From assembly GCA_002352365.1 (NCBI GenBank), contig DEIJ01000048.1, forward strand, positions 3,320-23,093: 19,774 nt of DNA, in the 5' to 3' direction. Numbering within the stretch: the first letter of the stretch is position 1; each line of letters begins with the position of its first letter. The notes beneath the pieces were generated by a model that saw nothing but the letters and a program-made list of their open reading frames with translations, had not been told where the DNA came from and made no database searches. Shown here piece after piece: positions 7,451-14,248 of the stretch. The stretch comes from Dehalococcoidia bacterium UBA2777. Lineage in GTDB: Bacteria > Chloroflexota > Dehalococcoidia > UBA2247 > UBA2777. A program made the translations under genes and the position numbers.

Positions 7451-8209
7451 TTATCTAGCCCTAACGTATTTGGGGGTTCTGTCAGCAATGGAGTGGAGGC
7501 GTACTTGCCCTGCCTCTTCCAAATCCGTCAGGTGAGAGGAGACCTCCAGAGGGCTTAGCTTAGAAAAGTCGGCTATTTCCTTGACCGATCTGGGAGTTTC
7601 CTCAAGCTGTAAAGTGATCCGCATCTTTTTATATTCGCCCTCAATAATAGCATTCAGTAAAGTTTCCCATTTACTGGGTGTTATCTTTTCCCCAAAGATG
7701 TTGCCTTTCTCTATTAAATCCAGCTCCTTTCCTACCAGCCAGCGAACCTTCTCTTGTTGAACGGCGGCCTTCGCCGCCTTAAGGCATTGGATCAGGGATT
7801 CCTCTCTACCCAAAGGGCCTAACTCCCTAACTTGAGTGGTAAAATTGGTTACGATTTGAGCAAATCTCATCCCCTCTGCTGCTGAGACCCAATCGAGGTG
7901 CAATCTATGAGGATTCACTCCGGCAATACCCAACAGTCTCTGGGTCAGGTGCATCTTTTTTTCTGCATGGTAGTTACCATTCAGGTAGTGGCAATCGCCA
8001 AGATGGCACCCCAAAACCAAAACTGCATCAAAGCCAGAGAGGAATGCCCCCAAGATAAATACTGGATCAACTCTCCCTGAGCACATAGTCCTTATTACCC
8101 TAATATTAGGCGGGTATTGAAATCTAGATACTCCGGCAAGATCAGCCCCGGCATAGGAGCACCAATTACACAAAAAGGAAAGTATTCTGGGCTCAAATTT
8201 GGTAGCCAT
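7451..8209 (-). CDS. mvhD: MvhD (cysteine form) fused to a C-terminal winged-helix domain
   Basis: A 252-residue protein. Residues 1 to about 140 are MvhD: C14 and C17 (LCNWC), C43 (MCSGRVDP), C68 and C73 (GCHLGDCHY), and the DWVSAAEGMRFAQ block. This part should bind the [2Fe-2S] cluster that passes electrons to HdrA. Residues from about 145 form an added region of roughly 105 residues. It ends in a helix-turn-helix/winged-helix pattern (VKEIADFSKLSPLEVSSHL, then LEEAGQVRLHS), resembling ArsR/MarR-type domains; DNA binding is not shown. The ATG at 8209 follows GAGGGAAT. It lies 19 bases ahead of the selenoprotein hdrA and downstream of the Cys-HdrA, so it is the likely partner of the latter. 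It is the cysteine counterpart of the selenoprotein MvhD. Confidence 0.92.
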   Translation of the reverse strand: MATKFEPRILSFLCNWCSYAGADLAGVSRFQYPPNIRVIRTMCSGRVDPVFILGAFLSGFDAVLVLGCHLGDCHYLNGNYHAEKKMHLTQRLLGIAGVNPHRLHLDWVSAAEGMRFAQIVTNFTTQVRELGPLGREESLIQCLKAAKAAVQQEKVRWLVGKELDLIEKGNIFGEKITPSKWETLLNAIIEGEYKKMRITLQLEETPRSVKEIADFSKLSPLEVSSHLTDLEEAGQVRLHSIADRTPKYVRAR

Positions 8210-8246
8210 ATTCCCTCAAATCCTTCTTTCTTCCCCCTGTCTTTCC

Positions 8247-8345
8247 TTACGCCTCAGTCTTGATGGATAAGTAAAAAAGAAGCACGCCAAAAATAAAGAC
8301 CACGCCCATACAGGGATATGCGATAACGCATTCAGGTGTGCTCAT
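8247..8345 (-). CDS. Possible 32-residue single-pass membrane peptide
   Basis: An ATG six bases after the Cys-hdrA stop opens a 32-codon frame ending in TAA. The middle (CMGVVFIFGVLLFYLSI) is hydrophobic enough for one membrane helix, followed by a charged tail KTEA, with two cysteines before or at the start of the helix. There is no clear ribosome-binding site, so translation would depend on coupling to hdrA. No family is recognised. It may be real or chance. Confidence 0.35.
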   Translation of the reverse strand: MSTPECVIAYPCMGVVFIFGVLLFYLSIKTEA

Positions 8346-8351
8346 AATGAG

Positions 8352-11300
8352 TTACACCACTGCCAAGGCATTGACCTCAGCCATCAGCTCCTCATCAGTG
8401 AAGTGACACATAGTTATTGCCTGTTGAGGACAACTGGCAGCACACAAACCACAACCCTTACAGGATGCCGGGATATTCTCCGCCTTATTTCCACTTGGCG
8501 TCATCTTGAGCCGGATTGCGTTAAAGGCGCAGAGTGATTCACATAATCCACAGCCGATGCATTTCTCCGCGGAGACTTTAGAGACGATAGGCTCAACACT
8601 CACATAGCCCTTAGACAAGGGTATGGCTGCTCTTCCCGCAGCAGCAATAGCTTGGGAAATCGATTCATCTATTGGCTTGGGGGAGTGAGCCAGGCCACAG
8701 ACAAAAATACCATCAGTGGCAAAATCTACCGGCCTAAGCTTTACATGGGCCTCCAGAAAGAAGCCATCCTCATTAAGAGGAACCTTGAGCATTCTGGCTA
8801 GTTCACCATTCTCACTTGGAATGATGGCTGCACTTAATGCTACTAGATCAGAATCAATAACCAGCTTTTCATCTAATATCGGATCAAGAATATTAACTCT
8901 TAGTCTTCCGTTTTCACAAGTAACCTCGGGCTTATTCTCATCATCGTACCTAATAAAGAGAATACCCTGGGATCTTGCCTGAGTGTAAAACTCCTCCCTA
9001 AACCCGTAGGTCCTCATATCTTTATAGAGTATATATATGTTACAGGATGGATTTAACTCTTTTATCTTCAGGGCATTTTTGATTGCCTGACTGCAACATA
9101 CCTTACTGCAATAGGGTCGCTCCTCTGTTCTCGACCCCACACACTGAATCATCACTACGCTGTTGACCTCTCCGCCCTTAAGATCGCCAGTGGCAATTTT
9201 CCGTTCTAACTCCTGTTGAGTAAGCACCTGATTATGCCTGCCATACAAATATTCACTGGGTTTATATTCCTCCCCGCCGGTGGCCACAACGATAACCCCA
9301 TGCTGTAGAACCTCTTCCTCAGCCCGCCCATTTATTTTTATAGTAGTAGTAAAGTTTCCAATATATCCACTAATTTCCTTGATTTCAGTGCCTGTATATA
9401 TGCGAATCAGTTCACTCTGCTCCACCTTTCGCAGCGTCTTCTGTAGAAACTCTTGAGTGTCAATGCCTTCCAAAGTGTAATAGAGCCTCCGTAGGTTACC
9501 TCCAAGCTCCTTACCTCTCTCTATAAGAAAGCATTCAAACCCTTGATCGGCCAATTCTAATGCTGCTGTCATCCCCGCTATGCCGCCACCTATAATCAGC
9601 CCTTTGTCGATTACTCCCACTGCTAATTCCCCAAGCGGCTGGATTAAGCTAGCCTTAGCCACTACCATTTTCACTAAATCTTTCGCCTTTTGAGTGGCCT
9701 CCTCGGGATGATCTCGATGAACCCAAGAGCATTGATCACGGATATTGGCCATCTCAAATAGGTATCGATTTAGGCCTGCCTCTCTGATAGTCTCTTGAAA
9801 TAAGGGCTCATGGGTTCGCGGGGTGCAGGAGGCAACTACTATGCGGTTAAGATGGTGTTCTTCGATCATCTGCTTGATTATCTCCTGAGTATCCTGGGAA
9901 CAGGTGTAGAGGTTTTCGCCGGCAAAGACCACGTTGGGGAGAGTTCGAGCGTATTCCTTTACCTCAGGGACATTTACCACCCCACCGATGTTTATGCCAC
10001 AGTGGCAGATAAACACTCCAATTCGAGGTTCTTCGCTGCTAACGCCTCTCTCTGGGGGATATACCTTCTCCTTGATCAGAGTCTTGCGTGCCGGCGCCAA
10101 AAAGGCAGCTGACTTGGTTGCTGCTCCGCTGGCCTGCATCACTGTTTCGGGGATGTCCTTAGGGCCACTAAAGGCGCCGCAGACAAATATCCCCGGCTTT
10201 GAAGTCTCCACAGGAGAAAATGGACTTGTGCTGCAAAATCCATACTTATTGAGTTGAAGCCCCATCCTCCTGGCTAAATCGACCACCTCTTGAGAAGGCT
10301 GGAGTCCTACCGAAAGAACTACTAAGTTGAACTCTTCAGAGGCTATCTTACTGTCCTCAGTAACATACTTAATAGCTAAGTTCCCGGTGCCATCTACTTC
10401 TTCAACTCTGTATACCTTTGACCGCACAAATCTTATTCCTTCTTCCTTTGCTCGGTTGTAAAACTTATCGAAGTCCTTTCCCTGGGTTCTCATATCCATG
10501 AAGAAGATAGCTTCATCTAAGGGAGCGCTACTATGCTCTTTGGCTACTATAGCCTCCTTTATAGCATAGGTGCAACAGACTGTGGAGCAGTATTCTCGAT
10601 CGCAGCCTACATCTCTGGAGCCAACGCATTGAATCCAAGCAATCTTTTGGGGCAACTTTTTATCTGATGGCCTCAATAGCTCCCCTTGATAAGGCCCTGA
10701 GGCACTCAGGATCCTCTCAAACTGGATGCTGGTTATTACATTAGGGTATCTACTATAGCCATAGTTAAACATCGGTTTGGGATCAAACTCATCAAACCCA
10801 GGTGCCAGGACAATTGCTCCCACATCTATATCAATGAATTGATCCACCTGTTCGAAATCGATGGCGTGAGAAGGACAAAACTTTTCGCAAGCTCGGCATT
10901 TACCCTTTTGAAAGTAAGCACAAAGCTCCTTATCTATAACAGGAATATTTGGCACTGCTTGAAGATAAGGAACATAAATAGCCTTCCTCTTAGCTAAAGA
11001 TGCATCAAACTCGCTATCTGTCTTCCAGGGGCATTTCTCCTGGCAAATGCCACACCCGGTGCAGAGCAATTCATTTACATACCTTGCCCGCTTTCTGATT
11101 TTGACCTTGAAGTTTCCCGGCTCTCCGTCGACATCTAGGATGTCTGAATACGTCAACAGCTCAATATTAAGATGCCGGCCACATTCCACTAATTTAGGGG
11201 AGAGAATACATATAGAACAATCATTGGTGGGGAAGGTCTTATCGAGCTGAGCCATAACCCCGCCGAGAGCCGGGGATTTTTCCACCAAGTAGACATGATA

Positions 11301-11387
11301 TCCTGACTCGGCTAAATCAAGAGCTGCCTGAATCCCACCGATACCACCGCCAACCACCATGACAGAACCTATCTTGTCTTTATTCAC
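8352..11387 (-). CDS. hdrA: Fused double-flavin HdrA, cysteine form
   Basis: A 1011-residue paralogue of the selenoprotein HdrA, with the same domain order: first FAD module (VGGGIGG, DKTFPTNDCSICILSPKLVE), inserted ferredoxin, YCSTVCCTYA block, VFICHCGIN domain at about 460 with CTPRTHEP, second FAD module (IGGGIAGM near 600), and C-terminal ferredoxin (CIGCGLC, CKGCGLC). The second cluster of the inserted ferredoxin is atypical: CAYFQKGKCRACEKFC instead of CIGCGLCEKVC. The frame is open to an ATG at 11402, but GTG at 11387 is preferred. It has GGGGGAG about six bases upstream and overlaps the stop of the 44-codon ORF as GTGA. It is inferred to be an electron-bifurcating flavoprotein with HdrC upstream and MvhD-winged helix downstream. 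Confidence 0.94.
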   Translation of the reverse strand: MNKDKIGSVMVVGGGIGGIQAALDLAESGYHVYLVEKSPALGGVMAQLDKTFPTNDCSICILSPKLVECGRHLNIELLTYSDILDVDGEPGNFKVKIRKRARYVNELLCTGCGICQEKCPWKTDSEFDASLAKRKAIYVPYLQAVPNIPVIDKELCAYFQKGKCRACEKFCPSHAIDFEQVDQFIDIDVGAIVLAPGFDEFDPKPMFNYGYSRYPNVITSIQFERILSASGPYQGELLRPSDKKLPQKIAWIQCVGSRDVGCDREYCSTVCCTYAIKEAIVAKEHSSAPLDEAIFFMDMRTQGKDFDKFYNRAKEEGIRFVRSKVYRVEEVDGTGNLAIKYVTEDSKIASEEFNLVVLSVGLQPSQEVVDLARRMGLQLNKYGFCSTSPFSPVETSKPGIFVCGAFSGPKDIPETVMQASGAATKSAAFLAPARKTLIKEKVYPPERGVSSEEPRIGVFICHCGINIGGVVNVPEVKEYARTLPNVVFAGENLYTCSQDTQEIIKQMIEEHHLNRIVVASCTPRTHEPLFQETIREAGLNRYLFEMANIRDQCSWVHRDHPEEATQKAKDLVKMVVAKASLIQPLGELAVGVIDKGLIIGGGIAGMTAALELADQGFECFLIERGKELGGNLRRLYYTLEGIDTQEFLQKTLRKVEQSELIRIYTGTEIKEISGYIGNFTTTIKINGRAEEEVLQHGVIVVATGGEEYKPSEYLYGRHNQVLTQQELERKIATGDLKGGEVNSVVMIQCVGSRTEERPYCSKVCCSQAIKNALKIKELNPSCNIYILYKDMRTYGFREEFYTQARSQGILFIRYDDENKPEVTCENGRLRVNILDPILDEKLVIDSDLVALSAAIIPSENGELARMLKVPLNEDGFFLEAHVKLRPVDFATDGIFVCGLAHSPKPIDESISQAIAAAGRAAIPLSKGYVSVEPIVSKVSAEKCIGCGLCESLCAFNAIRLKMTPSGNKAENIPASCKGCGLCAASCPQQAITMCHFTDEELMAEVNALAVV

Positions 11388-11518
11388 GGCATCTCCCCCC
11401 AAATCCCCTTTGTCCGCTCATATCCTGCCACTATTTGAACGGGATCAATTAAACCATCCGCAACTTTCATAACTGGCTGACAGCTAACAGCAATCCAGTT
11501 TCTGCTTATGTCACCCAT
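11384..11518 (-). CDS. Small conserved-looking ORF of 44 residues between hdrC and hdrA
   Basis: An ATG at 11518 preceded by GGGGAG four bases upstream opens a 44-codon frame. Its TGA stop overlaps the GTG start of hdrA (GTGA). The spacing from the hdrC stop is 15 bases. It reads MGDISRNWIAVSCQPVMK, then a segment ADGLIDPVQIVAGYERT; there is one cysteine and no membrane segment. The good ribosome-binding site and the exact overlap on one side, in a tightly packed operon, argue that it is translated. I recognise no family; a small subunit or assembly peptide of the Hdr complex is only a guess. Confidence 0.5.
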   Translation of the reverse strand: MGDISRNWIAVSCQPVMKVADGLIDPVQIVAGYERTKGIWGEMP

Positions 11519-11533
11519 ATTACTCCCCGCCGC

Positions 11534-12010
11534 CTACCTTCTAGCCGGCTGAGCAGTTATTTGACCAAGTAATTCCTCAGGCGCCACAGTAAAACTTTCT
11601 GCTTTCTTGTCCACGATGGAGAGTGCCATACGCCGCCGCAAATCTTGGGAAAAGGCATCGATCGCTTTTATCTGGGCGGGGAAGGAGGGATGGACATAGC
11701 CCTCTCTCACTGCCATAGCTCTTAGAGCACTCATAACATCGGTAAATTTGACATTTTGAGGGCAGTGGGCATAACAGGTATAGCATAGAGAGCAAAGCCA
11801 GATGAAATCGGAGGAGAGAACCCTTTCTCTCATCCCCAAAAGTACCATACGAATGATCTTCCTGGGATTATAATTCGGGTCGATCTCTGAAACCGGACAG
11901 CCAGCGGTGCACAGCCCACAGGCGAAACAAAGCTGGATATTTTCTCCCCCGGGCTCAGCGGCAACATCATATTTAAATTTGGGATCAAGCTCAGCCATCA
12001 CAATAGTCAA
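11534..12010 (-). CDS. hdrC: HdrC-type two-cluster iron-sulfur protein
   Basis: About 158 residues with two [4Fe-4S] motifs: CFACGLCTAGCP and CSLCYTCYAHCP, separated by the NPRKIIRMVLLGM helix typical of HdrC. The family N-terminal signature AELDPKFKYDVAAEPGGE is present. HdrC relays electrons between HdrA and a partner such as HdrB; no HdrB is found in this window. Start choice: GGAGGT at 12019-12024 is eight bases before a TTG at 12010, which I prefer. A TTG at 12016 is too close to it, and the ATG at 11998 is possible but about 20 bases away. Placement right after metV-metF suggests it connects HdrA to MetV, as proposed in Moorella. Confidence 0.9.
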   Translation of the reverse strand: MTIVMAELDPKFKYDVAAEPGGENIQLCFACGLCTAGCPVSEIDPNYNPRKIIRMVLLGMRERVLSSDFIWLCSLCYTCYAHCPQNVKFTDVMSALRAMAVREGYVHPSFPAQIKAIDAFSQDLRRRMALSIVDKKAESFTVAPEELLGQITAQPARR

Positions 12011-12082
12011 CTTCAATCACCTCCACCAGAAGAGTCTGGCCAGCTCCTGGGCGCTATGATCTATAGCCTTTCGCATAAAGTC

Positions 12083-12117
12083 CCCCTCCCCTTAATCCCC
12101 TCCCGCCAGGGGAGGGG
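12083..12117. repeat. C-rich/G-rich intergenic palindromic repeat (REP-like)
   Basis: On the plus strand CCCCTCCC occurs twice (12083-12090 and 12097-12104), followed by GGGAGGGG at 12110-12117. The second copy forms an 8-bp stem with loop GCCAG, and the first can compete for the same partner. No U-run follows on the minus strand, so it is not a standard terminator. Similar C-rich palindromes are, from memory, dispersed in several environmental bacterial genomes. It lies in the 133-base gap between metF and hdrC and may modulate mRNA stability. Confidence 0.55.
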
Positions 12118-12149
12118 AACTACAAGCATTTTTGCGGTTAACTATAATG

Positions 12150-13040
12150 TTAGAGTCCAGCAGCCACCATGATGTCAGGCACTACCTCTTCCCTGCCGAT
12201 GGCCATAATGTGAACTCCATCACAGATGGCCTCTTCTTTTATTTGTCTAATTAAGCGGCCAGTGATCTCGATGCCCTTCCGCAAGGCTGTGCCTTTAGGG
12301 GCGCTCCTCAGCTCATCAATCAAGTCTTGAGGGACAAAAACTCCGGGGACCTGCTCATTCATGTACCTAGCTGCTCCTGCTGAGGCCAAAAGCACCATCC
12401 CAGCTAAAATCTTGATATTTCTGTCTACCTGATGGGCGTATTCCATAAACCTTTTGAAGTTATCCATATCATATACTGCCTGGGTCTGAAAGAACCCAGC
12501 TCCGGCTTGAACTTTCTTATCAAACTTAATGAGTTGCGGCTCAATGGGATCTGCCTCTGGGGTGACCACAGCTCCAGCACAAAACTCTACCCCCCCATCC
12601 AAATCATTTCCGGAAAAATCTTTGCCTGATTCCATAGTGCGCACCAAGTGAAGCAATTGCACTGAGTCGAGATCGAAGACAGCTCTGGCTTCTTTATGAT
12701 CGCCCACGGTGATGTGGTCGCCGGTAAGGCAGAGGACATTCCTTATCCCCCGCGTATAAGCGAAGAGGAGGTCAGATTGAAGCGCCATACGATTGCGGTC
12801 GCGGCAGGTCATCTGTAGGATTGGCTCTCCGCCACACTCCTTAATCAGCACGGTAGTACCCAGTGAAGGGAAACGCATTACCGAGCTTTGGTTATCGGTC
12901 ACATTAAGGGCGTCTACTCGCTCTTTAAGGAGATCAATATGCTCGACAGTCTTTTTTAGATTTGTCCCCTTTGGCGGAGCAACCTCAGCGGTGACTACAA
13001 ACTTGCCTGAGTTGAGGGTTTCCTTAAATGACCTAGCCAT
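12150..13040 (-). CDS. metF: Methylenetetrahydrofolate reductase MetF, complete copy
   Basis: A 296-residue MetF, usual length for the bacterial enzyme. It has the FAD TIM-barrel signatures FVVTAEVAPPKG (residues about 13-24), NVTDNQSSVMR (about 47), TCRDRNRMALQSD (about 80), LTGDHITVGDH (about 105) and a QTQAVYD-type segment near 185. The ATG at 13040 is preceded by AAGGAG with seven-base spacing and lies 13 bases after the metV stop. It lacks the regulatory C-terminal domain of eukaryotic MTHFR. The catalysed step is methylene- to methyl-tetrahydrofolate. No NAD(P)H-binding partner gene adjoins; instead MetV, HdrC and HdrA do, suggesting electrons come from an Hdr complex. Confidence 0.95.
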   Translation of the reverse strand: MARSFKETLNSGKFVVTAEVAPPKGTNLKKTVEHIDLLKERVDALNVTDNQSSVMRFPSLGTTVLIKECGGEPILQMTCRDRNRMALQSDLLFAYTRGIRNVLCLTGDHITVGDHKEARAVFDLDSVQLLHLVRTMESGKDFSGNDLDGGVEFCAGAVVTPEADPIEPQLIKFDKKVQAGAGFFQTQAVYDMDNFKRFMEYAHQVDRNIKILAGMVLLASAGAARYMNEQVPGVFVPQDLIDELRSAPKGTALRKGIEITGRLIRQIKEEAICDGVHIMAIGREEVVPDIMVAAGL

Positions 13041-13053
13041 CTTCCTACTCCTT

Positions 13054-13710
13054 CTACACTCTCTGGGCTTCGATTTTTCCCGGCCTTACTACTGCCTGGA
13101 AGTTTCGCGGCGGATAATACTTACGCATTAGATCAAGCCTTCCTTGCTTCTCAAGCCGGCGATAGATAAGGGTCCAGGCGCAATCCTTTTCTGGATCCAC
13201 CTCACATTTCCCCTTGTTAGTACCGCCACAGGGCCCGTTAAGCAATCCCTTGGCACAGCGCACAATAGGGCAAATACCCCCTGTTCGATCTAAAAAGCAA
13301 TCGCCGCAGGCTCCACAGTTTTCAATCCACAGCCCCTCCCTCTCAGGCATCCCCACAAACTTGGTGTTTAGCGCCGGGTAAACCGGAGTTTCTTCAAACC
13401 TATCAGCAATGGTTTGCACCCCAGCTCCGCATCCCAAAGACAGCACCGCCTCCACCTGTTGGATTTTATCTTTCAACTCTTCCACCATTTCTTTTTCACA
13501 TTGCCTTTCAACAGTGGCCTCTAAGGTCTCAAGTTCACCTCCATCCCTCCTGAAAGCGAGCCTGAGCTGAGAGGCAAGGATTCCCACCTCCTTCTCCCCT
13601 CCAGCCCAGCAAACAGTGACACAAGTGCCACAGCCTACTAGCAATATCTTCTTATACTGGGCTATCATCTGCTTAATATCTTCTAAAGGCTTCCTTTCTG
13701 CTATTATCAT
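13054..13710 (-). CDS. metV: MetV-like zinc/iron-sulfur partner of MetF, first copy
   Basis: A 218-residue MetV protein paralogous to that at 476-1174. It shows VGCGTCVTVCWAGGEKE at residues about 25-41, LGCGAGVQT near 93, then the cysteine block NCGACGDCFLDRTGGICP, RCAKGLLNGPCGG and KGKCEVDPEKDCAW over about 130-175. It is expected to bind iron-sulfur and/or zinc and to hand electrons to MetF. ATG 13710 follows GGGGTGA. It is separated from the upstream mvhD-type gene by 111 bases in which I see no clear promoter. Confidence 0.91.
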   Translation of the reverse strand: MIIAERKPLEDIKQMIAQYKKILLVGCGTCVTVCWAGGEKEVGILASQLRLAFRRDGGELETLEATVERQCEKEMVEELKDKIQQVEAVLSLGCGAGVQTIADRFEETPVYPALNTKFVGMPEREGLWIENCGACGDCFLDRTGGICPIVRCAKGLLNGPCGGTNKGKCEVDPEKDCAWTLIYRRLEKQGRLDLMRKYYPPRNFQAVVRPGKIEAQRV

Positions 13711-13821
13711 TTCATCACCCCTTTTGTCTCAAAGGATGTGCACACTAACAACACCTCTCACCTCTTCCCACACCCCGAAAGGAAATCAGCGATTCGGTTT
13801 CAACAGTTTTTCCTCTTGCCT

Positions 13822-14247
13822 TTAAGCGTGCTTCCTTAGCGGACTTGGCCCTAACTCCTTTATTTTCTCCTCGAGCTCATGGCAAACTCGAGCAAATCTG
13901 GATCCATCGTTGGGGGCACAAGTTCGCATCTCCACCCTCCTCCCATCTACCCCAATCTCCCTTAGTAAGGCATTTGCCCGCTCCACTCTTTCCTTGGCCC
14001 TAATATTGCCCAAAATGTGGTGACACGCTCCCTCATGGCAAGCTAGTATCACTACTCCATCAGCACCATTCTCAAAAGCTCTTAAAATGTGCAAAGTGTC
14101 CACTCTTCCCGCACAGGGGATGTGCACCATAATGATATTTTCAGGATAAGGGATTCTCATGCGGCCGGCTGCATCTGCTGCTTGATAGGCAGAATGTACA
14201 CAACAAAAGGCAACGATACAGGGTAAGAATTCTACCCCAGTGGTCAT
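13822..14247 (-). CDS. mvhD: MvhD-family protein with an altered cysteine set
   Basis: A 141-residue protein of the MvhD/FlpD/FrhD-like iron-sulfur family: family motifs are FCCVHSAYQAADAAG (residues about 14-28), IPCAGRVDTLHIL (C45), ILACHEGACHH (C70, C75) and RTCAPNDGSRFARVCHELEEKIKELGPSP. Where the other two copies have CNWC, this one has CVHS, so one likely cluster ligand is Ser19. Extra cysteines at 10 and 15 might compensate. The ATG at 14247 is one base past the stop of the HdrA C-terminal-half gene, so it probably works with the split HdrA rather than the fused forms. It is assigned by family pattern; partner is inferred. Confidence 0.86.
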   Translation of the reverse strand: MTTGVEFLPCIVAFCCVHSAYQAADAAGRMRIPYPENIIMVHIPCAGRVDTLHILRAFENGADGVVILACHEGACHHILGNIRAKERVERANALLREIGVDGRRVEMRTCAPNDGSRFARVCHELEEKIKELGPSPLRKHA

Positions 14248-14248
14248 A

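Noticed and set aside
12017..12076. 19-codon ORF (MRKAIDHSAQELARLFWWR) ending in TGA directly before and in frame with the hdrC TTG at 12016
   Set aside because: The TGA is not at a cysteine column and HdrC's known N-terminus begins after it, so Sec read-through is not supported. It may be a remnant or chance.
12097..12117. Rho-independent terminator between metF and hdrC
   Set aside because: The GC stem is strong but no U-run follows in the transcribed direction.
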